This document shows, piece by piece, positions 28,801-41,364 of a DNA stretch of 64,000 bases. The translations under genes were made by a program, and so were the position numbers. The number at the start of each line of letters is the position of its first letter. Position 1 is the first letter of the stretch. The stretch lies in NCBI GenBank assembly GCA_963921935.1, contig OY998180.1:211474744-211538743 (forward strand), in the 5' to 3' direction. The stretch comes from Galeruca laticollis. Taxonomy: Eukaryota; Arthropoda; Insecta; Coleoptera; Chrysomelidae. A model generated the notes under the pieces. The model saw only the letters and a program-made list of their open reading frames with translations. It had not been told where the DNA came from and did not search any database.

Positions 28801-31800
28801 GTTACTACGGATTTATAAAAATATTCTCAACCTAGTAAAGTTCAAAACAAATGATGAGGTAAAAATGTTTTATCAAATCAAATGTATACTACCTTCATAG
28901 ATTTTTGCTTTAAATCCTGTTCCATTCAAGTACCGGGAAGTCATAAATTCCAGTTTCAAGAAATTGGTGGTGTGAATAGCAAATTTAGCATCATCTAAAA
29001 CGCACACACTTCGTATTTTTTGCCAATCGTTGTCATAAAAATGTTTTTCATAGATGTTAATGTTATCACTAAACGTGTTGCATTTTTGGTTATACATATA
29101 CATATACCTATTTCTATTACGAACCAAATCTACATCTGTAAATTGTATGATTAAGTGGTTCATTGATATTGTAGAGAAAGTCCAACTACATTTGAGATTA
29201 TGTTCGTAGCCATGTGGATAACCAGGAGAAGTGAATACGTAATTAGTAACTCCTGTGAGTACTATAACCTCATCACTATTATTACAGTCTGTCCCTGAAG
29301 CAAATATCATAAATTAATAAATAAATCTTTCCAAAATAAACAATTGTATTACTGTATGAAATATGTGATATAGTCGGAGTTGTTCCTTCCACTTCTTGCC
29401 ATTCGACTCTGAATTTCGAACCAAGTCGTGGACTACTATACTCGACCTTGATGAACATGATATTAGAAGTTGACTTTATGGGATCTGGTATCGTTAATCC
29501 ACAGTATTTTCCTAGAGAATTTGCTGTATCGTCTACACCATCGAATACCTAAAAGCCAACATTCCAACTTAACTCTCATTAAAAAATTGGAAATTACAAT
29601 AAAATCCCACCTAGATCGGATCATATTTGATCTCCTTTAGAAAGTTGATATCAGCAGTATATTTATCGACAGTGTGAATTATACCGTAACCAAAATATTT
29701 TCTGTAAATTGAATAATCAAGTTTATTATTAATTCTTCGAATTTTTAAATCAAAAAAATTGATTGAGCTATTTTCTTCAACTTCTAGTGTAAATTTAATT
29801 TTTGTAAATGCTTAATATGGTTGAAAAATACATCTAATTGTCGTTCACTACCTATAAAACAAGCTAATATGTCATCTACATATCTATACCAAAATAAGAT
29901 ATTTTTTGAAATATCATTTTCAAAGATTTTTCTTTCTAAAATGTCCATGAAAATGTATTCCAAAATTGGTGATATAGCGCTTCCCATTGGCAAACTTTCA
30001 TTTTGAATATATATCTGTCTATTTGGGCCAAACCCTTAGAAATTTTGAAATCCGATACAGTGAACACTTACAAGCATACAGATTAAAACAACAAGATAAA
30101 TGCCACTACGCAAAATATCTACTTGACACCTAAAACAGAACTAGAAGTACTACATATTTGTGACAAGATACAAGAACTGGATCTCCTTGAAGAATTAGAA
30201 ATTGCTCCATCCGCACCAGAAGCATGACCCCCGCCCCACCCATCAATTTCTTCAAAAGAAGAATTCCCTGAACTCGTCAAGAGTTCCCCCACACCAACAT
30301 CCAATCCAGATGTAACTTCCAGAATTGCCAATCTCGAAATGCAACTATAAAAAGCCCTCAACTACATTTCTAAACTTCAAGACCAATTAAGAAAAAAAGA
30401 TAAATCCCGAAGCCCATCGGCCACCTATTCTGCCATTTCATATGGCTCAAAACTATTCCACCTCTCTGTACACCCGTTCAACCGCGACGAACAAGAGGCC
30501 AAATACGCTCTCTTAGGAGCCAAACCTAAGAGAGTCCGATGCATCCCAACCCCACCCCCATCAATCACCCGACAACAACGAACCCAACAACCAACCCAAC
30601 AACAACCAACTCAACAACAACCGACTCAACGACAACCAAGACATCAGCCAACTCAGCCTTCCTAACAACCCAGACAACCCCGACAATCACAATCAAACTC
30701 CTCATTACAAACCCTCAACATCCGCAATCTGCCACCCAAATTCGTTTTCCAGAGGGAGTTATTCAATCTCCTCAACACAAATGAGCTGTTGAGGGAGAAT
30801 ATCGCCTTCTTGAAGGCGAATCCCAACAGGACCGACATTCTCAAGATAACCACGGGCATTCCCTGCGAAGTTTTGACAAAAAACCTTCGCAACACCCTCG
30901 GTGACGACCAAGTCACCATCATCCAGCTCAACCCCACTCGTCAAGACAGGTCACGGAAACCCATCTTCTCTCTGGTCTGCAGAAATAGACACATCCCTCA
31001 CAGATAAAGAATTTGAGGACATCCTCAACGAAGAAAACTTCCCTGCCACCAGATCCTGGCGTATCATCTCTCGCCGCCAAGGCAAGGCCACCTCAATGTT
31101 TTAAATTCTTACTGAGGCCGAAACGGCATACCACATCACCCTAACGGAGGGCATCAGATTACACGGTCTCTCATATCAGTGTGAGGCCTCAAATCCCACC
31201 AACCCACTACCCGCAGTATCCAAATACTGCAACAGGTGCTCCAGCACAAGCCATCTTGTCGAATCCTGCAAGGCCAAACCGGTCTGTCCCTCGTGCCGAG
31301 CTTCCGATCATAAATCCACCAATTGCCCTAAGGCAAATGACCCCTCCTACAAAAGTTGCGGCGGCTTGCACCCCGCTTATCATCCTCGATGTCCTAAGCG
31401 GTTGGAAACACTGAAAACCCTAGAAGAAATCGCTCCCATCACCCTTGACAAACCACAAACCCCATACGACCTCTCCACCGACACTAAAATCTTGATCGAT
31501 ATTTTAGCGACAGCGATCATGAACGCCGTCCCGACAGCCCGTGGCCTAGTGGCTCACACACATCGTCCCTCATTCTACGGTTACGATTGTTCCGTCACTA
31601 GTGGAGCGGACAACCGCGTGCACGACGACCTCACTCAAAAAAGACAAAATTAAGTCATGGACTTTATAATCGGGACCGTAAATTGCCGAGGTCTAGCCAG
31701 AAAGCGACATCTTCTTAAACACCTTTTACGCTCTCAAAATATACAAATACTATCTATCACCGATACTCTTTTAAAATATTCCAATCGCTTTTCTGGCTAC

Positions 31801-34800
31801 ACCACTTTCCATCAAGACAGGAACTTTTACTGTCATGGCAACGGACTTCTCGTCCGAAACGGACTCCCCGCGTCACTACACCCGCCGTTCGCCGCATTTC
31901 TGTCCTTATAGAACTTGGACTGCAATACTACGACAACCTTCTTTTCTTATTATAACCCTAATCAAAAATTATCAATCGACCTTCTCGAATATGCATCCAC
32001 TCTACCACGAACCGTAATAATGGGTGACTTAAAATCACGCAATATTCTATTCGGTGATACACATCCCAGCCCAAACGGCAGAATACTCGCCGACCAGCTA
32101 GTCTCACTTCCCATTTCTCGGATTAGAAACAACAATCCAACCCTAATAAGTCACCTCGGCGCTTCCATTGTCGATCATATAATCCGCACTTACAGATTAC
32201 TAACCCGCATAGAGGACGAATATGCTTTATAGGCGACCCCATTACCTCAGACCATGTCCCACTACGGGACAACACGTCTCTTCACAATCCAATACCACCC
32301 CCGGCAACTACTTCCACATATCGCGATTTTAAAAAAGCCGATTGGAATTCCTTCGCAAACTACGTCTCCTCTAACATACCACAACCCGTCATTCATCAGA
32401 CAACTGATGACATAGATAATCACGGAGAGGAATTCCAATCCCTCTTAATCGATGCACAAGACATCGCCGTACCCCTCACCGCCATAAATACCAACTATCA
32501 CGCTCTTCCGCAACGAATTATTCTTAAAAACCGTCAGAAAAGACAGTTTTATAGGTTATACGTCCGCACTCGAGATCCCGCTGTCAAGACACAATGGAAC
32601 CGTCTTAAAGCCCAGGTTCGGTACGAAATAAATGCTGAAAAGAAGAGAAAATGGAAGGCCGATACAGCTGGACTGGACTTCAGACAAGGGCGCGAGTTTT
32701 GGCAAAAATTCTACCGCCCTGTCGGCCTTAAGAGGACGGTTGAATCACATTTCGAAGTGCAAGGACAGAAGAGCTACATCTCAGAAGGCAAAGCCACTGC
32801 CTTTAAAAATAACCTACAAACTGTCTTTACACCACCTGACAACCCAAAATTTCTCAGAGACTTTGCCATCGAAACAGACCTACTCACTCGCAACATAACT
32901 CGTAGCCCTCACGTTCACATTCCGCTAAATGAGAACTCTTCGCTTCTTACACATTTCACAATCGAAGGAGTTCAGCAGGTGTGCCGAGCGGGTAGAAACA
33001 GTGCCCCAGGGCAAGACGGAATCTCGAGATAGGCACATGCCAGAAGAGATTTTCCCTCCGCTCTGTGCCTTGCTGAACGCCTGTTTGGCATTCTAACCTA
33101 ACCAACCTTCAAACTATCGTCACTCGAGCTTTAAATCAACAACGCTGTTCAGCAGTCATTTTCATGGACATTCAAAAAGCTTTCGATCAAGTCAGGCACG
33201 CCGGACTAGTGAGAAAGCTACTGAGCATCCGATTGCCAAATCAAATCGTAAAATTATTATATTCCTACCTCACAGACCGATCGATCAGCGTCAAAGTTGG
33301 TTATAGCTTATCTGACTCTTACACCCTAAATCGGCGTTCCGCAGGGCTCAATACACGATCCGCATGTATACGTATGATACACCAATACCCCGACACTCCC
33401 AGGACAATATCCAATTATATGCGGACGATACCGCATTAATCATTTCCGCCACTGACATTCGCTCTCTCAACATTCGATCCCAAAATCTACTGACTCAGTT
33501 TTCAAATTGGTGCAGGAGATGGCGGGCGACTCTCAACACTCAAAAAACCCATGCCATCGTTTTTAAACACCCGTCCACTCAGAGCGAACGACTTCTACCA
33601 ACAAACTTTCGCCTCGTGCTCGTTTATTTGGGAGTGAGATTTACTCACACTCTCAACTTGATGGCCGATCTAACAGAAACACTAAATAAAGTCCGACGTT
33701 GAGTTAATCTTCTTAAGGAACTCTGTGGAAGCTTCGGACGAACTCACCCAACCACCTTACTTCATACGTATATTCCGTCCTATAATCGACTATAGAGCAA
33801 ACGTCTTTTGCACCCTTCCCGACCATCTCGTAGAAAAGCTTCGATTTTGTGAGCAGTCAGTTCTCAGATACTGCCAATTCAAGGCATCCTACTCACCCAG
33901 CAACACCGTATAAGTCAATATCGAGCCAATTCCCGCCTGAACAACCTACAAGTCCGATACGTTAGTCGCACTATCGAATCGGGCAACGAAATCTCGTAAA
34001 ACGCCCTCCTGACACCACAGATCGCAAACAGACGGCCTCCCCGACGTATACATCGACTATCTAGACGAATCCCCAATTTCATTACGATAATGAGAACACA
34101 CATTTTCCATTCACATTTTCTCATATATATTTCAACAAACTAGACCATCCATACAACTCTCTATTTCTAATAATTTGATATTCAATCATTTTCATGAATC
34201 TTACAACTTTTATTAATTTATTCAACACTTTGGGCAAACCGTATATATTCCAACCGCCCCCCACCACCCACGTCGGCGTTGCAGGTTTTTCTGCAGTTTT
34301 CCTGTAACATGGTGAATTTATTCACTAGCCAAATGGACCGACGATTCGACGTAGGAAACAAATACAGCCGCAGCTGATTGCTTTATGGTGATTATAGGTT
34401 TGTTCCAACACACAAATGTTATTCGTTCCGGAATCGTTTTCGAAATCATTCTTAAGGATTTGTTACGCAGGCGCCAAGTGTTTACCGTTCTAATAACGGT
34501 TCCAAAATAGTTCGTGGTTGGAACGGTTTTGGTACTGACTCGAGTCTTACATCACTGGAACGAGTCAAAAATGTCCTCCACCTCGTTATCACTCATATTG
34601 GAAAATATCAACAAATAACACAAACAAATATAAATAAGATCGCTCCCACAAAATTCAACTAATACATAAACAAAACAAAAAATCAAGCCAACTAACCTAA
34701 AACTAGATATTGATATATGTACTGCGCAAGTCGGTTCCCTTGATACCTGCTTTTAGTCAAGTATCGAAATCATAGTTCTTGAACCGATACCAAATCGGGT

Positions 34801-37800
34801 TGGAACAAAACAATTATCGTTCGCATAACGGTTCTCTCGTGGATAGGACGCATTTTTGCTTTTGCACTTGCGCGTCACCGTTCCAAGAACGGTTTTTTGA
34901 TGTGTTGGAACAAACCTTATATTCAACGCCGTACCAACGCTAAATATCCCAAATCCCCGCCACACTCTTGAGTGGTCGTGTTGAGATCATTCAATTCCGC
35001 TACCGTAGCGTTCGCGTTGAGATCGTTTCAATTCACTACCGTATCCCATATTACGTTTTGAGTTCTGTGGGAGATTTCAATCGCTGAGTTTTCGCGTTGA
35101 GATTACTCAGATCCTTTTCTTATTTTATATCTTTCACGTGTTGAGTTTAAGAAATAAAATATCTCCCTCAGCTTTCCGAAATACCGTTAACGTAAATAGT
35201 ATGTTTATAAAATAAATTCAAAATAATATATTCCTGTTTGATAGTAATATATTGGAATTAGAATTGACTGCTGTATTAGTGTTTGTTTATATTTCTACGA
35301 CTAAAAGAAATATTTCAATAACAGGAATTTAATGTCGTTTGTCCATCGGAACAAAAAGCACTATGCCGGGTACTGGTTTTTATTTTGGAATAAACACAGT
35401 TTAGAAACTCAAACCCTGTCTCTGTTTATTACCGACATTACATATTAAAAAATATTAAATTAATTTCTAATGTTCACTTACTTCAAACGATGCAAAATAG
35501 CAATCATCATCAATACTATCCCTAGCATCTAAATAAAATTCCTTAAATGATAGTAGTACTCTTTTCTTTGGGGTTACTGTAATCTTCCAAGTATATGTTT
35601 TAAATTCTAGAATAGATAAAGGATATAACGGTGATTCTATTTCTCCCTTGGTACCAGTTAGTTCATTTTCTTCATCTAAAACAGATATTCATATACATGT
35701 GATTTTAATATTTCTCAAGAGCACAATATCTTTCAATTATTGTTACTAGTTACTAGTTCATAGTTCATAGTTCATAGATATATTCTATGAAAGAATAACT
35801 ACAGAATTTCCAAAACTAATGTATAAAACAAATATGTTTAGCAAAATTATAATAATAATCACGATAGGAAAAGAAGAGGCATACAATGTAGACAAAATTT
35901 CAATGAAAAATGTTTCTTACTTAACGTATACTCTGCATAAAATCCTTTTGCGGTAATCGACGTATCTCCTTTACTAATCTTACTGCTTTTAAATAACAGC
36001 CATAAACTCCCAACATGTGTAATATTTGATGGTTTATTCGTTCCACAGAATACTCCGAGAAGCGGCCCAGTAACATTGAAACTTCTAATTTCAAGATAAT
36101 CTGTGTTACAATTCTCAGTTTGTAACAGATTAAATTCTATGAAATTGAGACTCACATGATTTCCTGTAACGCAGATACAATAAACATTCGAAATTCAAGA
36201 TAAATACAAGTTCATAAAAAAATACCAGCATATAATTTACTTAATTTTTTAACAAGAAATAATTAACTTAAAAGTGTTTTTAAATGAAACTCAAGGTCTC
36301 TAGTTAATTCCACAATATAATACAAGTTATTGAAAATTCTAAGAAATTGACAATTGTTTCGATAAATCAATATCATCGTCAGAATGACAGAAGTTACATT
36401 TCATTTTATGCCTACCTGATGTTTAGTAGTTATATTTTTTTGGCTAGACCAAGAAGTAACCTAACTTGTGATTGGCTTAATATATGTTTATAGAAAAAAG
36501 AAGAAGATGTGATATTACGAGCTTACAGATTAAAACAACCAGATAAATCTCACTACGCAAAACATTTACTTGACACCAATCATTCATTGACACCTAACAC
36601 AGAACTAGAAGTGCTGCATATTTGTGAAAAGAAACAAGAACTGGATTTCCTTGAAGAACTGGAAATTAGAAGACATTTAAGAAACCCACAATATGAAGTT
36701 GTCAATGAACAGTTAAATCTAGGGAATTCTCCACTAATAAACTGTCTTCTTAAGTGATAATTGTAAAGATCAGCAGATATAGTTTTCCTGGTTTTCTATA
36801 TCATTGCACAGTTATACTGATCTTAATTGGAAAAATGATATCCAGGATATCGCCATAGGGCTAATAATATCTAAGCTTCAATATTTGTAATATCACATCT
36901 TCTTCTTTTTTCTATAAACATATATTAAGCCAATCACAAGTTAGGTTACTTCTTGGTCTAGCCAAAAAAATATAACTACTAAACATCAGGTAGGCATAAA
37001 ATGAAATGTAACTTCTGTCATTCTGACGATGATATTGATTTATCGAAACAATTGTCAATTTCTTAGAATTTTCAATAACTTGTATTATATTGTGGAATTA
37101 ACTAGAGACCTTGAGTTTCATTTAAAAACACTAATATGAGCATATTCCACGAAGTAAGGGTCGAGACAGTCAATTTCATTAACTTAAAAATTTTTCTATG
37201 TAAGGTACCTTTTGCTATTTTAATCTCCCATTCACATTCTACATCTGACGGATACCTCTTGGGATATTCTGGACTTGCAAAATATCCTTCAGCAGATGTC
37301 AAAGAACCACCACATTCTAAAAGAAAAAGAAAATATAAAGACATCGTTAAAAGAAAACATTATTTGACCATCTGTGTTGCGAAGTATTCATATAAAGCCA
37401 CTTACCAGAGTCAAATGTACTGTATGTAGCGAAAAACGTCAATTGAGAATTTACAAACACTGTTAAAGATGATCCATCACTTACAAGAGTAGGTGGTACT
37501 TTTGGTCCACAGTATTGTCCTATTATTGGGGACTTAACAGATTCGCCGTTGTATATTTTCAATGGTGCGTCCTCCTCGTCACAATAATACTGTCCTTGTA
37601 GTTGTGAAATTGTTAGAGAGACATGTTTTGCTAAAAATTCATTTTATTACTTACATCGGAAAACTTTGTATCATTTTCCAGATATTCTAAATACTTACAT
37701 GGATCAGATGCTACTATAGTCCAGGAACAAGTTGTTAAATGTTCAGAGAAGTCGTCAATGTGAATTTGGACTATTCCATTACCGCTTGCTGTAATTCTAG

Positions 37801-37826
37801 ATCCACAAGACTAAAAAAGAACGTAT

Positions 37827-37899
<73 letters not shown>

Positions 37900-40800
37900 T
37901 ATAACGACTGAAAAATGCTATATAGGTGGGGATAACGGGGATTTCAGTCCAAGGAATCAACGCGAAGATCTTTTATTTACAAAATGCCGCCAAGCTTTCG
38001 TGTCCTTTTGACACTTCTTCAGGGCACTATAATACATATACAAATATAAATATGATTTAAAAATAGAGAAATAAATATAAGTACTTACATGTAAAATATT
38101 TTAAGTAAATTCAATATAAATAATCATTAAAAAATTTGTAAATGTAAAAATAAATATAATTATAATATACTTGATGTCATATTTCACATAAGACAAATCG
38201 ATACATAATTTGTTTGTTCGTTACTTAGTTATTTTAATTTTTTTAGGTTACTTTATAATTATTTAATGAAGTTTGAATTTGAGGTTAGATTATAATCTTA
38301 TAAAATGACTTTGACAGATAATTTGTTTTTGACGTTAATAGAAAAGGAAATAAGGTTAGATTATAACCTGTGAAAATGACTTTGACAAATAATTTCTTAT
38401 ATTTTGACTTTAATAGGAGTGAATTTAATTTTTATGAAATAATCATATAAATAATGAAAAATTATCTATTTTGTTCAATATTCAAAAGGTAGCTATAAAT
38501 ATTACTAAGATTTTCAATGTCACTTTTCTTATTCATACTATTATTTGCCTTGTTGATTTCAACCATTTCAAGAAAATATCTTTTAGACATATTTTGTTCA
38601 GTATGTAGAACTTTAGCTTCATTAAATAACATTTTATGGCCTGTTTCGATGGAATGCTGTGTTAATGCACATGATTTTTTGTTAAGTTTTATATCACTTT
38701 TATGAGATGTGATGCGATTAGTCAAATTTCTAGAGCTGGTACCGATGTAGTTAAGATCACAGTTATTGCATTTTATTTCATAGACTACATTTGATTTTTT
38801 TAAGTCAGGTGTAGAATCTTTCAATTTACTATTTAAATTTCCAATCGTTTTTATATTTTTCTGTGTTATCTTTATATTAGTTTCATTTTTGAAAAGTTTT
38901 ATTATGTTCTTTGATAAATTTTCAATATTTGGAATTGATAGGTAATTAATATTTTCTACATTTGTATTCCTATCTGTTTCATTGCTAGAGATATTATCAT
39001 GAATAGTTCTATCAGAAATATTGTTGAAAAGAATTCTATTTAGAAGTGATTTAGGATAAGAATTTTCTAATAAGATATCACGTAAAATTCTTAAATTTTT
39101 TTTGTTTTAAAGAAGGGTGAACTAGTTTTTCAATTCTATTTTTTAAACAAATAATGAGATTAATTTTCATTTTCTTTGTATGAAAAGAATGATAGTTTAT
39201 ATACCTTCCTGAATTTGTTGGTTTTATATACCAATCGGTAATCAAAGTGTTATCGTTTTTACGGATTATTTTAGTGTCTAAAAATGGAATGCTATTATTT
39301 TTTTCAAATTCAACTGTAAATTGTAAATTTTCATTATAACTATTTACTTTTTCTAATATTTCATCTGATTTATTAACTGGTATAGCACAAATTTTTTTAA
39401 AAATGGTATATTAAATGATAGTTTTGGGAGAATATCTTCAAGAAGATCATCCATTACATATTGTGCTATTATTGGAGAAATAGTAGCTCCCATTGGTGTG
39501 CCAAGAATTTGTTTATAGTAACATCCTTGAAATGAAAAATAACTTGAGTTAAATATAAAGTCGATTATTGATAAGAATTTATTTTGTGGAATGTTACAAT
39601 AATCTTTAATTTTATTCCATCTCTTGATGATACTATTCGTTACTAATTTTATAGGAATATTACTGAATAAGGATACAACATCTAGACTGATTAATATGTA
39701 ATCTGGTGGAAGTTGTTTGTCATTTATGAATGAAGAAAAATCAAATGAATCTTTGATATAAAAATTATTTTCAAAGTTATATGCGTTGGTTAGAATATCG
39801 GTTATCATTTTTGCTATTTTACTGTTTGGTGCATTAATTGAAGAAATAATAGGTCTGAGTTTCATTGTGGGTTTGTGAATTTTAGGTAGGCCATAATATT
39901 TAGGTGATACTGAACTGTATATCATATATTTTTTAGCTTCTTCTTTATTGATCATTTTTAATTTTTTTAAATCTGATATCAAATTATTAGCTTTTTGTTG
40001 TATAGTTACAGTAGGATCTCTATTAAGTTTGATATATGAGTTAGGGTCATTGAGAATATCATAAGATTTTTCAAGATATTCTTCTTTATTCATAATTACT
40101 GTGATATTACCTTTGTCTGATTTTGTTAGAATAAGATTTGGATTGTTTTTAAAAAAAGTTTTAGTTTTTTGGTATATAGAGTTCAAAAAATGATTATTGT
40201 TAAGAGGTTTTTGGAAAAAATTAGTAATCATGTTAGTTATTTTTGCTCGGAAAATATTTTTCTTTTCATGATTGAATCCAGTGATTAGGCATTCTATATC
40301 AGATAGTAATTTAGCAATTGATATGTCTTTTGTAGTTGGTGGTAAGCTGAATTTATAACCTAGGGCAAGGAAATGTTTAATGTCTTCTGGTATATCAATA
40401 TTAGTGAGATTTTTTAACCAGTTTTCATTTATTTTGATTTCTTCATATGAACATAGTTTTAATCGTTTTATTTTGTTAATATTTTTTATTTTGATTTCAT
40501 TGAAAATCTTATTGTAATAAGTTTTTTGTCTTTTTGTATATTCTAGCCAAATATTTTCTGATATGGTTTGTTCGAGAGAATTTGTTAATTTCAAAAATAA
40601 GTTTCTAAATTTTTTTTTTAAGTCATTGTGAGTAATTTTAATTTCTAAATTCAGAATTTTCTTAGTTAATTTTTCATTAAATGTGTGAATTTCTTGAGTA
40701 TTATTATTGTTATTTGATTCGATTAGAATGTTCAAATTTTTTGTATTGTTTGTCATATGTGAAGGTATGATACCATTTCGTCTACATTCTAGTAGAAAGA

Positions 40801-41310
40801 TTCTTCTGTTCCGGTATGTAGCTAATTTTTTGTTGATGTTACTCCATTCTTTGATTTTTTTGGTACAATCTTGACCATATATGGATCGAATGTCTTCATA
40901 GAACCCCATTGTGTAATGAAAAAAATTTTTTTTATATAACGACTGAAAAATGCTATATAGGTGGGGATAACGGGGATTTCAGTCCAAGGAATCAACGCGA
41001 AGATCTTTTATTTACAAAATGCCGCCAATTATGTATCGATTTGTCTTATGTGAAATATGACATCAAGTATATTATAATTATATTTATTTTTACATTTACA
41101 AATTTTTTAATGATTATTTATATTGAATTTACTTAAAATATTTTACATGTAAGTACTTATATTTATTTCTCTATTTTTAAATCATATTTATATTTGTATA
41201 TGTATTATAGTGCCCTGAAGAAGTGTCAAAAGGACACGAAAGCTTGGCGGCATTTTGTAAATAAAAGATCTTCGCGTTGATTCCTTGGACTGAAATCCCC
41301 GTTATCCCCA

Positions 41311-41364
<54 letters not shown>

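Larger units (their letters stand above)
36274..37177 (+). mobile_element. PLE-A insertion with 12-bp target duplication and inverted tail
   Basis: Flanked by ATTAACTTAAAA on both sides (36262-36273 and 37178-37189). Inside, 36274-36516 is the 3' tail inverted. Then from about 36518 the plus strand gives the GIY-YIG end LRAYRLKQPDKSHYAKHLLD and LEELEIRRHLRNPQYEVVNE, stopping at 36757, followed by the normal 3' tail to 37177. The two tails form an inverted repeat of about 240 bp. It lies wholly within the intron between exons 8 and 9, which would otherwise be about 130 bp. Confidence 0.9.
37896..41312 (-). mobile_element. PLE-C, near-complete Penelope-like element with direct and inverted tail repeats
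   Basis: Body on the minus strand. A 518-codon frame (40909-39353) begins MGFYEDIRSIYGQDCTKKIK and contains ILTKSDKGNITVIMNKEEYL, YYGLPKIHKPTMKLRPIISS, ISLDVVSLFSNIPI and LGTPMGATISPIIAQYVMDD. The frame then breaks near 39400 where the YxDD catalytic box should be. Downstream DNA still encodes the rest of the reverse transcriptase, and 38824-38462 the GIY-YIG domain (VVYEIKCNNCDLNYIGTSSR). The 3' tail (38205-37906) is repeated at the 5' side: 95 bp in direct orientation (41026-40932) and about 285 bp inverted (41027-41312). Bordered by (AT)n tracts. Inactive. Confidence 0.88.

Noticed and set aside
37645..37698. Use of the second GTAAGT as the donor of cubilin exon 6
   Set aside because: It would add KYLEYLENDTKFSD and break the CUB alignment; the first donor gives a phase-correct SDPSKHVSL junction.
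40909..41136. Plus-strand ORF beside PLE-C
   Set aside because: Lies on the non-coding strand of the PLE-C tail repeat.
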